Made by a program: the position numbers and the translations under genes. From positions 1-64,000 of the forward strand of contig CANGCK010000005.1 in the NCBI GenBank assembly GCA_947452295.1: a stretch of DNA of 64,000 bases. The letters run 5' to 3'. The stretch comes from Sphingobacteriia bacterium. Lineage in GTDB: Bacteria; Bacteroidota; Bacteroidia; Chitinophagales; Chitinophagaceae. The notes below the pieces were generated by a model. That model was not told where the DNA came from, did not search any database, and worked only from the letters and a program-made list of their open reading frames with translations. Each line of letters begins with the position of its first letter. Within the stretch, counting starts at the first letter, position 1. Positions 1 through 7,766 of this stretch are shown one piece after another.

Positions 1-940
1 ACAATTAAGATTATCAATCAAAACGAAGCACCTACAAGAATTGCAATTGCAGATAGTGCTATCATAGAAAACAATCTGGTTGGCGATACAGTAGGAGTAC
101 TGAGTAGTGTTGATGTAGATGCAGGAGATACACATAGTTACAGTTTAGTAAGTGGAGTAGGTGCTACAGATAACAGTAGTTTTACGATTAGTGGTACAGC
201 ATTAAAAGCTGGTCAGATATATGACTATGAAACAAAAACTACCTACTCCATAAGAGTACGAACAACTGATGCGGGTGGACTAATGTACGATACGGTATTG
301 GCAATTAAGATTATCAATCAAAACGAAGCACCTACAAGAATTACCATTGCAGACAGTGCTATCAGCGAAAACAATCTGGTAGGCGATACAGTAGGAATAC
401 TAAGCAGTGTTGATGTAGATGCAGGAGATACACATAGTTACAGTTTGGAAAGTGGAATAGGTGCTACAGATAACAGTAATTTTACGATTAGCGGTACAGC
501 ATTAAAAGCTTCTATTTCTTTTGATTATGAAACAAAAACTACCTACTCCATAAGAGTACGAACAACAGATGCAGGTGGATTAACATACGATACGGTATTG
601 TTGATTAAGATTATCAATCAAAACGAAGCACCTACGCAAATTAAAATTGCAGATAGTGCTATCATAGAAAACAATTTGGTGGGAGATACAGTAGGAGTAC
701 TAAGCAGTATTGATGTAGATGCAGGAGATACACATACTTACAGTTTAGTAAGTGGAGTAGGTGCTACAGACAACAGTAATTTTACGATTAGCGGTACAGC
801 GCTCAAGGCTGTTCAGATATACGACTACGAAACAAAATCTACCTACTCCATAAGAGTACGAACAACAGATGCAGGTGGACTAACGTACGATACGGTATTG
901 GCAATTAAGATTATCAATCAAAACGAAGCACCAACGCAAG
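1..940 (+). repeat. Tandem 300-bp repeats encoding cadherin-like modules
   Basis: The sequence ATTAAGATTATCAATCAAAA recurs at 4, 304, 604 and 904, an exact 300-bp period. The first three units are nearly identical at the DNA level, while unit 4 diverges after roughly base 940 although its protein fold is still related. Near identity at synonymous sites points to recent duplication or gene conversion, and the array may extend to the left of the window. Confidence 0.95.
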
Positions 941-2226
941 TTTCATTGAATAAAATCTCAATATACGAAAACTTGCCTATTGGGGAAATTATTGGAAATT
1001 TCACTTCTAAAGATCCAGATTTTGATGATACTCATTATTATTCTTTAATTGATAGTATTGGATCCACTGATAATAGTAGTTTTTTCATCAGTAACAATCT
1101 ATTAAAGTCTGCAACTATATTTAATTATGAATTAAAAGACAATTACACTATCAGAGTTAGGTCTACTGATAAAGGTGGTTTATTTAAAGATACTGTATTT
1201 AATATTTTTATAATTGATGTTAATGATGCTCCTGTAGTTTTGGCAAAGGGAGGGACATTTGTTGCAGGTGCAATTGATAATCCATTGACAATTGAAGAAA
1301 CTGTTGAAAAACCAAATGCAGGGGTCACAATATATTATTGTAATCTTGATGGTAGTAATTGTACTAGCACCCCCCCAACATTACCTTCTACTCCAGGTGA
1401 ATATGTTTGGTGTATTAGAGCCTACTTAAGTCCAGATGCAATTAATTCAACATATTGTGTATATGATACAGTTAAAATTTTAAGTCCCGAATCAATACTT
1501 GATATACAAAAAACAATTGACACAGTTCAACAGTTAAATAATGGTAGCTATTTAGTTAAGTTTAATATTATTTTGGTAAATAATTCAAATAACAGAATTG
1601 ATAACTTTCAATTACAAGATAATTTAGCTTCAACATTTACTTCATTTAGTAATTTCAATGTTTCAATAAGTACCACATCAACTAATCTAAAACTCAATCA
1701 ATTATTCGATGGAGTCAATATAATTGATATGTTAAATAGTGGTTCTATTCTGCAGGTGAATCATGCTGATACGATTTCATTATCTGTAATGATTGACAAA
1801 TCAATTCCTCCAGGAAATTACTATAATGCAGCTCAAGTAAAAGCTAAAATTAATTATGGCCTGATGACTTTATTTTCTAATGACCCAATAAGTAATCCTA
1901 GTGCTAAATTCAGACAAAAGACAAAATTTACAATTAAAAATAGGGAGATTTTTATACCTGAAGGTTTTTCACCTAATCATGATGGTATTAATGACAAGTT
2001 TGTTATTAAATGTCCACCTAATTTTACAATCTCAATTCATATATATAATCGTTGGGGTTCAATTGTTTACAAAAATGAAGATTATAAAAATGATTGGGAT
2101 GGTGTGGGGGTGAGTAATTTCATGGGTGATACATTAGCGCAAGGTACCTATTTCTATTCAATTTCTATTTTGGATGATTTTGGAAAATTATCTAAATACA
2201 TTGGACCTATAACTATTAAATATTAG
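1..2226 (+). CDS. Cadherin-repeat surface protein with type IX (type B) sorting domain, 5' truncated
   Basis: The reading frame is open from base 1, so the true start lies before the window; the first in-frame ATG (283) is inside a repeat. Residues visible here form about four 100-residue cadherin-like modules with the pattern DVDAGDTHSYSL, FTISGTALKA, YSIRVRTTDAGGL and a linker INQNEAPT; the last module ends in a better cadherin linker, DVNDAP. Then come a small cysteine-containing Ig-like segment (about 1240-1490), a DUF11-like beta domain (about 1495-1860) and a gliding-type C-terminal domain starting near FIPEGFSPNHDGINDKF. That domain type directs export through the type IX system and anchoring at the cell surface. 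Inferred role: adhesin or gliding-related matrix protein. The family call for the C-terminal domain is strong; the binding partner is unknown. Confidence 0.9.
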   Translation, partial: TIKIINQNEAPTRIAIADSAIIENNLVGDTVGVLSSVDVDAGDTHSYSLVSGVGATDNSSFTISGTALKAGQIYDYETKTTYSIRVRTTDAGGLMYDTVLAIKIINQNEAPTRITIADSAISENNLVGDTVGILSSVDVDAGDTHSYSLESGIGATDNSNFTISGTALKASISFDYETKTTYSIRVRTTDAGGLTYDTVLLIKIINQNEAPTQIKIADSAIIENNLVGDTVGVLSSIDVDAGDTHTYSLVSGVGATDNSNFTISGTALKAVQIYDYETKSTYSIRVRTTDAGGLTYDTVLAIKIINQNEAPTQVSLNKISIYENLPIGEIIGNFTSKDPDFDDTHYYSLIDSIGSTDNSSFFISNNLLKSATIFNYELKDNYTIRVRSTDKGGLFKDTVFNIFIIDVNDAPVVLAKGGTFVAGAIDNPLTIEETVEKPNAGVTIYYCNLDGSNCTSTPPTLPSTPGEYVWCIRAYLSPDAINSTYCVYDTVKILSPESILDIQKTIDTVQQLNNGSYLVKFNIILVNNSNNRIDNFQLQDNLASTFTSFSNFNVSISTTSTNLKLNQLFDGVNIIDMLNSGSILQVNHADTISLSVMIDKSIPPGNYYNAAQVKAKINYGLMTLFSNDPISNPSAKFRQKTKFTIKNREIFIPEGFSPNHDGINDKFVIKCPPNFTISIHIYNRWGSIVYKNEDYKNDWDGVGVSNFMGDTLAQGTYFYSISILDDFGKLSKYIGPITIKY

Positions 2227-2314
2227 CCAATAATTTCAACTGTGTTGTGTCATTAACCATTTCACTACCTTCTTTCTTTAGTATGGCTTTCAGGTATTTC
2301 CAATAGTTGCGGGT
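2216..2314 (-). pseudogene. Remnant of a Bro-N / DinD-like gene
   Basis: On the minus strand a 32-codon stretch between two stops reads TRNYWKYLKAILKKEG, then SEMVNDTTQLKLLAN. This strongly resembles the core segment of Bro-N domain (phage antirepressor-like, DinD-like) proteins, which typically carry a YW..LK..LKKEG....TTQLKL motif. A stop codon directly precedes the segment and another follows after LANI, so both the start and the larger C-terminal part are missing. The 3' end overlaps the end of the adhesin gene. The identification rests on motif recall, without an alignment. It suggests that a mobile or phage-derived gene was once here. Confidence 0.5.
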
Positions 2315-2383
2315 TTATTGTAATTACTTTCGTTGGAAAGGACTGCAACTATATCCACTTCCGAAAACCACCATTTTTATTTT

Positions 2384-2405
2384 GTTCGTAACATAAGGTA
2401 CGAAC
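2384..2405. promoter_or_regulatory. Perfect 7-bp inverted repeat, possible operator
   Basis: GTTCGTA (2384-2390) and TACGAAC (2399-2405) are perfect inverted arms separated by 8 bases. No T-run follows, so a terminator is unlikely. It lies about 70 bp upstream of the Bro-N-like scrap (minus strand) and could be that gene's old operator. The regulator is unknown. Confidence 0.35.
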
Positions 2406-2818
2406 TTCTCTGTAGTCAAAATCGAATTTATATTTTAGTGTTGCACATTTATTTTTTAATTAATGACCAGTTGAATTATAAAAACGATGCGCTTTTGTTT
2501 TATTCTACATTGCTTAAATACTTATTTCGTAGGTTCACTTATGCTTATTTTTCAATAATAACATAGTAAAATAATAACTCCAGCAATATCTTCAAATAAA
2601 TAATACATTATATTAATGTATAAAAATTTAAAATTCACTACTATAGTTAGGTATTTATTTTTTTGATATTATATTTTGATTTCATTGATTGATGTTAGTG
2701 ATAATTAAGATCGAAAAGATAACTTAGAAAATAGAATTGCTTTTTCATTTCTAGTAATTATAAATAACTAACATTCCAATTACACTCAATCCTTTCTTTT
2801 TCTATATAAAAATGAATC
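2406..2818. other. Non-coding AT-rich stretch
   Basis: No convincing gene is seen between the inverted repeat and the small gene at 2819. A 77-codon open frame at 2333-2566 has an arbitrary composition and overlaps the inverted repeat, so I do not call it. The stretch is very AT-rich and may hold the promoter of the 2819 gene, but no clear -7/-33 pair is visible. Confidence 0.5.
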
Positions 2819-3226
2819 ATGAAACTGTTACAAGAATTACAACATATAATACCAAATAAGTACAATTCATTCAATTATTTAGAAAGCAATATTTGTTCAT
2901 ATTATAGTGAATGGAATACCGATAGGAATAATGAAATCTGTATGTATTATTGGTTTTACTCTAATGACAAAAAATGTAAATACGAAAAAAGAATTGTTAT
3001 AAAAGAACTAAGGCATTTATTACAATTTTGTATCAATAAGAATATTCTTATAATTAATCGAAAATTATTTAGTGCCATTTGCCAATCTACTTATGATGCT
3101 GGCCCATGTGGTTATACTGTTTCAATAAGGATGCTCGAATTTTTAGAGGTAGCTAAATATCAAGGACGAGATGGCTTTGCATTAATTGATATAGATAAAA
3201 TCCTTCAACTTTTAACAAGTAAATAA
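2819..3226 (+). CDS. Hypothetical protein (135 aa)
   Basis: I do not recognise this protein. It is 135 residues, rich in Tyr, Ile, Lys and Asn, with several cysteines (around residues 26, 41, 52, 71, 88 and 96) and no signal peptide or membrane segment. The start is an ATG without a Shine-Dalgarno site; a nearby ATG at 2812 is in another frame. It stands alone between long non-coding stretches next to a gene remnant, which suggests an accessory or recently acquired gene. It could be a small cytoplasmic protein of mobile-element origin, but nothing in the sequence proves this. Confidence 0.5.
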   Translation: MKLLQELQHIIPNKYNSFNYLESNICSYYSEWNTDRNNEICMYYWFYSNDKKCKYEKRIVIKELRHLLQFCINKNILIINRKLFSAICQSTYDAGPCGYTVSIRMLEFLEVAKYQGRDGFALIDIDKILQLLTSK

Positions 3227-3674
3227 AAAACTGCCTGTTGGGCATTGGTAGATTGTTTTTTAAACAACAATTAAAGTCTACTGGAAAAAGATGTGCTGTA
3301 TTAATTGTAAAAAAGTTTAAAATCTGTAATTCTACTTTCAGCTGTTCAATGTCACTAATGTAGTCAATCAATTATTTACAAGTCTAGGGGGAGATTATTG
3401 TATTTTTTTGATGGCTACATTTTATATTTTCAGCCATTTTTAGTTGGTTTTAATTGCCAAATAGGAATTTCATCAATCATTTATTTCAATTCATTTTGTC
3501 GATGATTCAATATATACAAATATCGAGGATACAAATATGATCCGTAGCACCTCATTACGTAAAACTAATCAATTGAAAATCAATTAGTTAACAAAGAAGT
3601 TGAAAATAATTTTAAAAAACTAAATAATTTAGTAAATTTATGCTAAAATTATTATCAATTTTAAATATTCAAAT
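3227..3674. other. Non-coding stretch upstream of the 3675 gene
   Basis: There is no supported gene. A minus-strand open frame (3153-3371) overlaps the end of the previous gene and looks like chance. A short hairpin AATTGA-AAA-TCAATT lies at 3571-3585, about 90 bp before the next gene, without a T-tract. The part just upstream of 3675 is extremely AT-rich and probably holds a promoter. Confidence 0.45.
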
Positions 3675-4172
3675 ATGCAGACAACACTTATAAAAAATAA
3701 TTTCGAAAGCGCGCAACTAAATAACCAATGTTGTCAGTATTCATTAATGGCATATTCTATCAATACCAAGGGCTCAAGCAACTTAATGCCACCAATAGAA
3801 CTGGCAAGGTTTCAGGCTAAAGAGCCAATGGAAGATACCATCATTCGTTGGATGCATAGAATAATAAGTAATAAACAACAGTTCTCAGTTCAACTTGTGC
3901 AGCACATAGATGCTGTTACAGGAAAGCTGCGAATAGGTATAGTAGATACAACCCCATTTATACAGTTGGCAGCCCAGCTAAGTGTGGTAAATCAATATAT
4001 AGGTAGTTACGATTGTCCTGAAATGCAGCTAAATATTCGTCCGCAAATGCATATCCCTCAATCAGAATTTGTATTTGATGGCGTATTTCATATCAATGAA
4101 TTTGTATTATTAAAGAAAGAACACGCATTTGATGCCTATAAACAATTGAATGTATTTGGCTTGCGCCCATAG
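3675..4172 (+). CDS. Hypothetical protein (165 aa)
   Basis: An unrecognised 165-residue soluble protein with no signal peptide or membrane helix. Composition is ordinary, unlike the AT-biased 2819 protein, and includes segments such as MEDTIIRWMHRIISNKQQF and FVFDGVFHINEFVLLKKEH, consistent with a compact alpha/beta domain. The start is an ATG after a long AT-rich leader. It lies 66 bp upstream of the AmgK-RapZ fusion gene on the same strand, but a promoter-like TACTTTCG (4212-4219) separates them, so co-transcription is uncertain. No function is assigned. Confidence 0.6.
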   Translation: MQTTLIKNNFESAQLNNQCCQYSLMAYSINTKGSSNLMPPIELARFQAKEPMEDTIIRWMHRIISNKQQFSVQLVQHIDAVTGKLRIGIVDTTPFIQLAAQLSVVNQYIGSYDCPEMQLNIRPQMHIPQSEFVFDGVFHINEFVLLKKEHAFDAYKQLNVFGLRP

Positions 4173-4211
4173 AATTCTATTTTCAGTAATGGCTAAGTCA
4201 AAACGAATCTT

Positions 4212-4219
4212 TACTTTCG
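4212..4219 (+). promoter_or_regulatory. Possible Bacteroidota -7 box
   Basis: TACTTTCG differs from the Bacteroidota -7 consensus TAnnTTTG at one position and lies 20 bp before the ATG at 4239. No clear TTTG -33 element is visible at the expected spacing, so support is weak. Confidence 0.3.
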
Positions 4220-4238
4220 TTTAAACTTACCCTACAAT

Positions 4239-5678
4239 ATGGAAGCTGTTATTGAAGCCCTAGGCAAACTATTTATTACAATTTTTGGAGCAAGTGCAGA
4301 TAGAATCGAAAAATTACCGCAAAGTGGTAGCGATCGGGTATATTTTAGATTATATGCAGGTAACAAAACATTTATTGCAACATATAGTGTTAACCAAAAA
4401 GAAACGGCAACATTTATTCATTTTAGCCGTCATTTTAAACAATTGGGTTTACCTGTACCAGAAATATTTGGGGTTAATGAAGATAATACATTGTATATTC
4501 AAGAAGACTTAGGAACCGCTTCCTTATTAAACCAGCTGGAAATACATGGTCATAATGATTATGTATACAATTTATTTAAGTTGAGTTTAACCCAACTTTC
4601 TCGTATTCAAGTATTGGGCGATAAAAATCTAGATTATAATTGGTGTCTTACCGCTAAGGAATTTGGTAAGCAAGCCATTTTGAGCGACCTCCTCTATTTC
4701 AAATACTACTTTCTCGATACCCTTCAACTTCCATACGATAAGCAGGCTATGTTAGATGATTTTGAAGCTTTGGCTACCTACCTTACGAGAACAGAAAACA
4801 AGTATTTCATGTTTCGAGATTTTCAGAGTAGAAATATTATCGTACAAAATGATGAGGTACATTTTATTGATTATCAGGGTGGTATGAAAGGCGCATTGCA
4901 ATATGATGTTGCTTCATTATTATGGCAAGCAAAAGCTGAACTAAGTAGCGATTGGAAAAATAATTTGTTAACCTTTTATATGGATGAAGTTGATCAATTA
5001 TTAGAGAAACCAATTGATCGGATAACATTCGTTAGTCAATACAACGGCTATGTATTACTTCGTTTATTACAAGTATTAGGGGCTTATGGTTTTAGGGGTT
5101 TGTTTGAACGTAAAGCACATTTTTTAGCAAGTATTCCTTTGGCATTACAAAATCTGAAATTTTTTATCGATAACTTACGTGTAGGAATTATCACACCAGA
5201 ATTTGATAGAGTACTTCATATTGTTGTTTCTGATGAAATTACCCATCGTTTTCATGTTCCTCAGGCAGATGACTCTACGCCTTTAGTAATTGAAATAAAT
5301 AGTTTTAGTTACAAAAAAGGGCTTCCAGCTGATGATACAGAAAATGGGGGCGGTTTTATTTTTGATATGAGAGGAATTTTAAATCCAGGAAGGTTTGACG
5401 AATATAAAAAGTTAAGTGGTTTAGATAAACCTGTTCAAGATTTTTTAGATCAACGAACTAAAATGGGTAAATATTTAAACAGTGTTTGGGATTTAGTAGA
5501 TATATCGGTAGAAGAGTACTTGCGTAGAGGCTTTACAAATTTAATGATTAATTTTGGTTGTACCGGCGGGCAACATAGAAGTGTTTTTGCAGCAGAACAA
5601 ACTGCCCGTCATTTAAGAAACAAGTATAAAGTAAAGGTAAATCTTACGCATACTAATAGCAATAATTGGGTAAAATAA
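4239..5678 (+). CDS. AmgK-like amino-sugar kinase fused to RapZ C-terminal domain
   Basis: This 479-residue protein has two parts. Residues 1 to about 315 form an aminoglycoside-phosphotransferase-type kinase: catalytic loop FRDFQSRN with Asp194 and Asn199, and metal-binding FIDYQGG with Asp211. The loop is very like AmgK, the anomeric MurNAc/GlcNAc kinase, which carries HRDYHSRN and IDFQ. Residues about 320-479 match the C-terminal domain of RapZ, including EINSFSYKKG, FDMRGILNPG and GCTGGQHRS (440-448). In E. coli that domain senses glucosamine-6-phosphate and binds the small RNA GlmZ. The N-terminal Walker NTPase of RapZ is absent and the kinase takes its place. A MurU-like gene two genes downstream supports a role in cell-wall sugar salvage. 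Regulation of the kinase by the RapZ part is inference. Confidence 0.85.
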   Translation: MEAVIEALGKLFITIFGASADRIEKLPQSGSDRVYFRLYAGNKTFIATYSVNQKETATFIHFSRHFKQLGLPVPEIFGVNEDNTLYIQEDLGTASLLNQLEIHGHNDYVYNLFKLSLTQLSRIQVLGDKNLDYNWCLTAKEFGKQAILSDLLYFKYYFLDTLQLPYDKQAMLDDFEALATYLTRTENKYFMFRDFQSRNIIVQNDEVHFIDYQGGMKGALQYDVASLLWQAKAELSSDWKNNLLTFYMDEVDQLLEKPIDRITFVSQYNGYVLLRLLQVLGAYGFRGLFERKAHFLASIPLALQNLKFFIDNLRVGIITPEFDRVLHIVVSDEITHRFHVPQADDSTPLVIEINSFSYKKGLPADDTENGGGFIFDMRGILNPGRFDEYKKLSGLDKPVQDFLDQRTKMGKYLNSVWDLVDISVEEYLRRGFTNLMINFGCTGGQHRSVFAAEQTARHLRNKYKVKVNLTHTNSNNWVK

Positions 5679-5697
5679 ACATTTAAATATTAGATGA

Positions 5698-6912
5698 ATG
5701 ATTGCCCATTTTTTTGATTCAAGTTTTAATTTAGAATGGAGTTGGAACCAATTTATGCAAGATGAGTTGGCATGCAGCGGTACCGATAGTGTAAATTTGG
5801 CACTAGCTGCCCATATGTTAAAAGCCAATAATGCTTATTATTTTTTTAGCAATGTAGCAATAACAGCTTCTCAATTTAACCATCATTTTTATGCCCAAGA
5901 TTTAGCAGATGCTGTTAAACAAGCAGTCGCAAAAGGCTGTAAAATAATTTTATTTAATGATAAAAAAAATGAAGCAACAAATGATGGGTTGAAAATTGCT
6001 AATCAATATAATGTGGATTGTATTGTATGGGTTCAAAATGATCCATCAACCTATTTAGCAGATTATGCTTGTATAAAAAGGATCGTCTGTGTTACAGATA
6101 AATATGCCAATAATTTCAGACATCAATCTTATTTTAAAAAAATAGAAGTTATACATAATTTCATTGAAACAGCTTCTTATAAAATTGCCAATAAAAAAAT
6201 TCCTTTCTCAGTGTCTTTTTTAGGTTCTATTACGTTAGATAAAGGACTACATCATTTAATAAAAATTTGGCCCATCATCAAACAAAAATACCCGGAAGCT
6301 ATTTTAGATGTTTATGGCAGTGCAAAACTCTACAATAATCAATACAGTGTTGGGCCGCTGGGTATTGCATTTGAAGAATACGAACAAACTTATTTAATAC
6401 CCTATATTGGTAAATCCCTTCAAGAGGCCAAAGAAAAGTATGGTGTTACATTTGTAGGACTAACAGCGCCAAAACAAATAAAATCTTCTTTGGGAAATTA
6501 TTGCATTGGAGTTGTCAATCCCAATTGCACCAACTCTTTTGAAACTTTTTGTATTTCTGCAATTGAATTTCAAGCAGCAGCTACTGCGGTAGTAGGTGCA
6601 AATAGAATGGGCCTAAAAGAAACGGTACAACAAAAAAAAACTGGGCTACTAATCAATAGGGAAGATCAATTATTAACTGCTATTGAATATTTATTCCATC
6701 ATCCTGCTAGTATGATTAATATGGGAATAAACGGCAGTGAATTTGTAAAAAATAAATTCAACAGATCGCTTGTTTTAAAAGATTGGGAAAAACTATTTTC
6801 CGATGTGTTAGAAAACAAAAAAGCAAAACCTCCCCGATTTAATTGTTTACGTGCTAATTATAAAGATTGGATTAAATATTTCATTGGCATTTTTAAATAT
6901 TATAATTTTTAA
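5698..6912 (+). CDS. Glycosyltransferase, GT-B fold (group 1/GT4-like)
   Basis: A 404-residue protein with two Rossmann-like halves. The C-terminal half starts with VSFLGSITLDKGLHHLIKIW, the usual opening of a GT4 nucleotide-sugar domain, and later has NPNCTNSFETFCISAIE, where the E-x7-E motif would be expected, in changed form. A long loop with many Tyr residues lies between. The gene starts 20 bp after the AmgK-RapZ fusion and ends about 80 bp before the MurU-like gene, so the three probably form an operon. The acceptor is unknown; a role with amino sugars or the cell envelope is inferred from context only. Confidence 0.75.
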   Translation: MIAHFFDSSFNLEWSWNQFMQDELACSGTDSVNLALAAHMLKANNAYYFFSNVAITASQFNHHFYAQDLADAVKQAVAKGCKIILFNDKKNEATNDGLKIANQYNVDCIVWVQNDPSTYLADYACIKRIVCVTDKYANNFRHQSYFKKIEVIHNFIETASYKIANKKIPFSVSFLGSITLDKGLHHLIKIWPIIKQKYPEAILDVYGSAKLYNNQYSVGPLGIAFEEYEQTYLIPYIGKSLQEAKEKYGVTFVGLTAPKQIKSSLGNYCIGVVNPNCTNSFETFCISAIEFQAAATAVVGANRMGLKETVQQKKTGLLINREDQLLTAIEYLFHHPASMINMGINGSEFVKNKFNRSLVLKDWEKLFSDVLENKKAKPPRFNCLRANYKDWIKYFIGIFKYYNF

Positions 6913-6989
6913 CTCTTTTGTAAAACATGGGCCACATGTATGTTGGGCGTATTCCATGTGACAAATAAAAACAAAAAATAAAGTTACAC

Positions 6990-7718
6990 ATGAAGGCAAT
7001 GATATTAGCAGCGGGATTGGGCACAAGGTTAAAACCATGGACAGACCACCATCCTAAAGCCTTGGCTTTAGTAAATGGAAAAAGTTTACTTGAACGAAAT
7101 ATTTTGTTTTTGCAACAACATGGTATAAAAGAAGTTATTGTAAATGTGCATCATTTTTCCGATCAAATTATTGATGCAATTAACGTAAATAATGGTTGGG
7201 GATCTAATATTACTATTTCAGATGAAACCGGTGAAGTGTTAGAAACGGGTGGAGGATTGGTAAAAGCGGCTTCTTTTTTTACAAATGAATCTAGTTTTGT
7301 ATTATTGAATGCCGATATATTAACTGATATGAATTTAAGTAGCATGATAGATCAACACCTTCAAACCCAAGCCATTGCTACATTAGCTGTAAGTAATCGT
7401 CACTCATCTAGGTGTTTGTTGTTTAATGAAAAAGCGCATATGGTTGGATGGAGAAACAATGCCACCGGTGAAGAAAGAGGGCCAATAGTATTTTTAGAAG
7501 ATAAGTCGCAGGTGCATCCTATGGCTTTTAGTGGAATTCATGTATTGAGCAGCAACATATTTTCACTGATTGAAAGAAAAGGAAAGTTTTCCATGATCGA
7601 CGTATATGTAGATATATGTAATACATACCCATTACAAGCGTTCGACCACACTGGTGCGGTATTATTAGATGTGGGCAAACCAGAAAATATTGAAAAAGCC
7701 GAAGCTATATTTCAATAA
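6990..7718 (+). CDS. MurU-like sugar-1-phosphate nucleotidyltransferase
   Basis: A 242-residue single-domain nucleotidyltransferase. It opens with MKAMILAAGLGTRLKPWT followed by HPKALALVNGKSLL, the conserved nucleotide-binding signature of the NTP_transferase family. LLNADIL (about residues 108-114) carries the metal-binding Asp. The short length without a left-handed helix acyltransferase domain matches MurU (MurNAc-1-P uridylyltransferase) more than GlmU. With the AmgK-like kinase in the same cluster it would complete the AmgK/MurU bypass MurNAc to MurNAc-1-P to UDP-MurNAc. The substrate is inferred; mannose-1-P or glucose-1-P transfer is possible. Confidence 0.8.
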   Translation: MKAMILAAGLGTRLKPWTDHHPKALALVNGKSLLERNILFLQQHGIKEVIVNVHHFSDQIIDAINVNNGWGSNITISDETGEVLETGGGLVKAASFFTNESSFVLLNADILTDMNLSSMIDQHLQTQAIATLAVSNRHSSRCLLFNEKAHMVGWRNNATGEERGPIVFLEDKSQVHPMAFSGIHVLSSNIFSLIERKGKFSMIDVYVDICNTYPLQAFDHTGAVLLDVGKPENIEKAEAIFQ

Positions 7719-7737
7719 AAATACTGCTTCGGCTTTT
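7694..7737. terminator. Hairpin terminator overlapping the end of the MurU-like gene
   Basis: Perfect 12-bp arms AAAAGCCGAAGC (7694-7705) and GCTTCGGCTTTT (7726-7737) flank a 20-base loop that contains the stop codon. The A-run and T-run on the two sides make it usable from both strands, fitting its position between two convergent genes. Confidence 0.85.
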
Positions 7738-7766
7738 ATAGATTAGTTGTACACAAGGTCTATGTT

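Noticed and set aside
1-940. CRISPR-like regular repetition
   Set aside because: The period is 300 bp with no short repeat/spacer structure, and it lies inside one reading frame encoding cadherin-like modules.
2333-2566. 77-codon open frame on the plus strand
   Set aside because: It crosses the inverted repeat at 2384-2405, has no recognisable motif and a composition like the surrounding non-coding AT-rich DNA.
3153-3371. 72-codon open frame on the minus strand
   Set aside because: It overlaps the end of the 2819 gene and shows no motif; likely chance.
3571-3585. AATTGA-AAA-TCAATT hairpin
   Set aside because: A six-base stem in very AT-rich DNA without a T-run is expected by chance.
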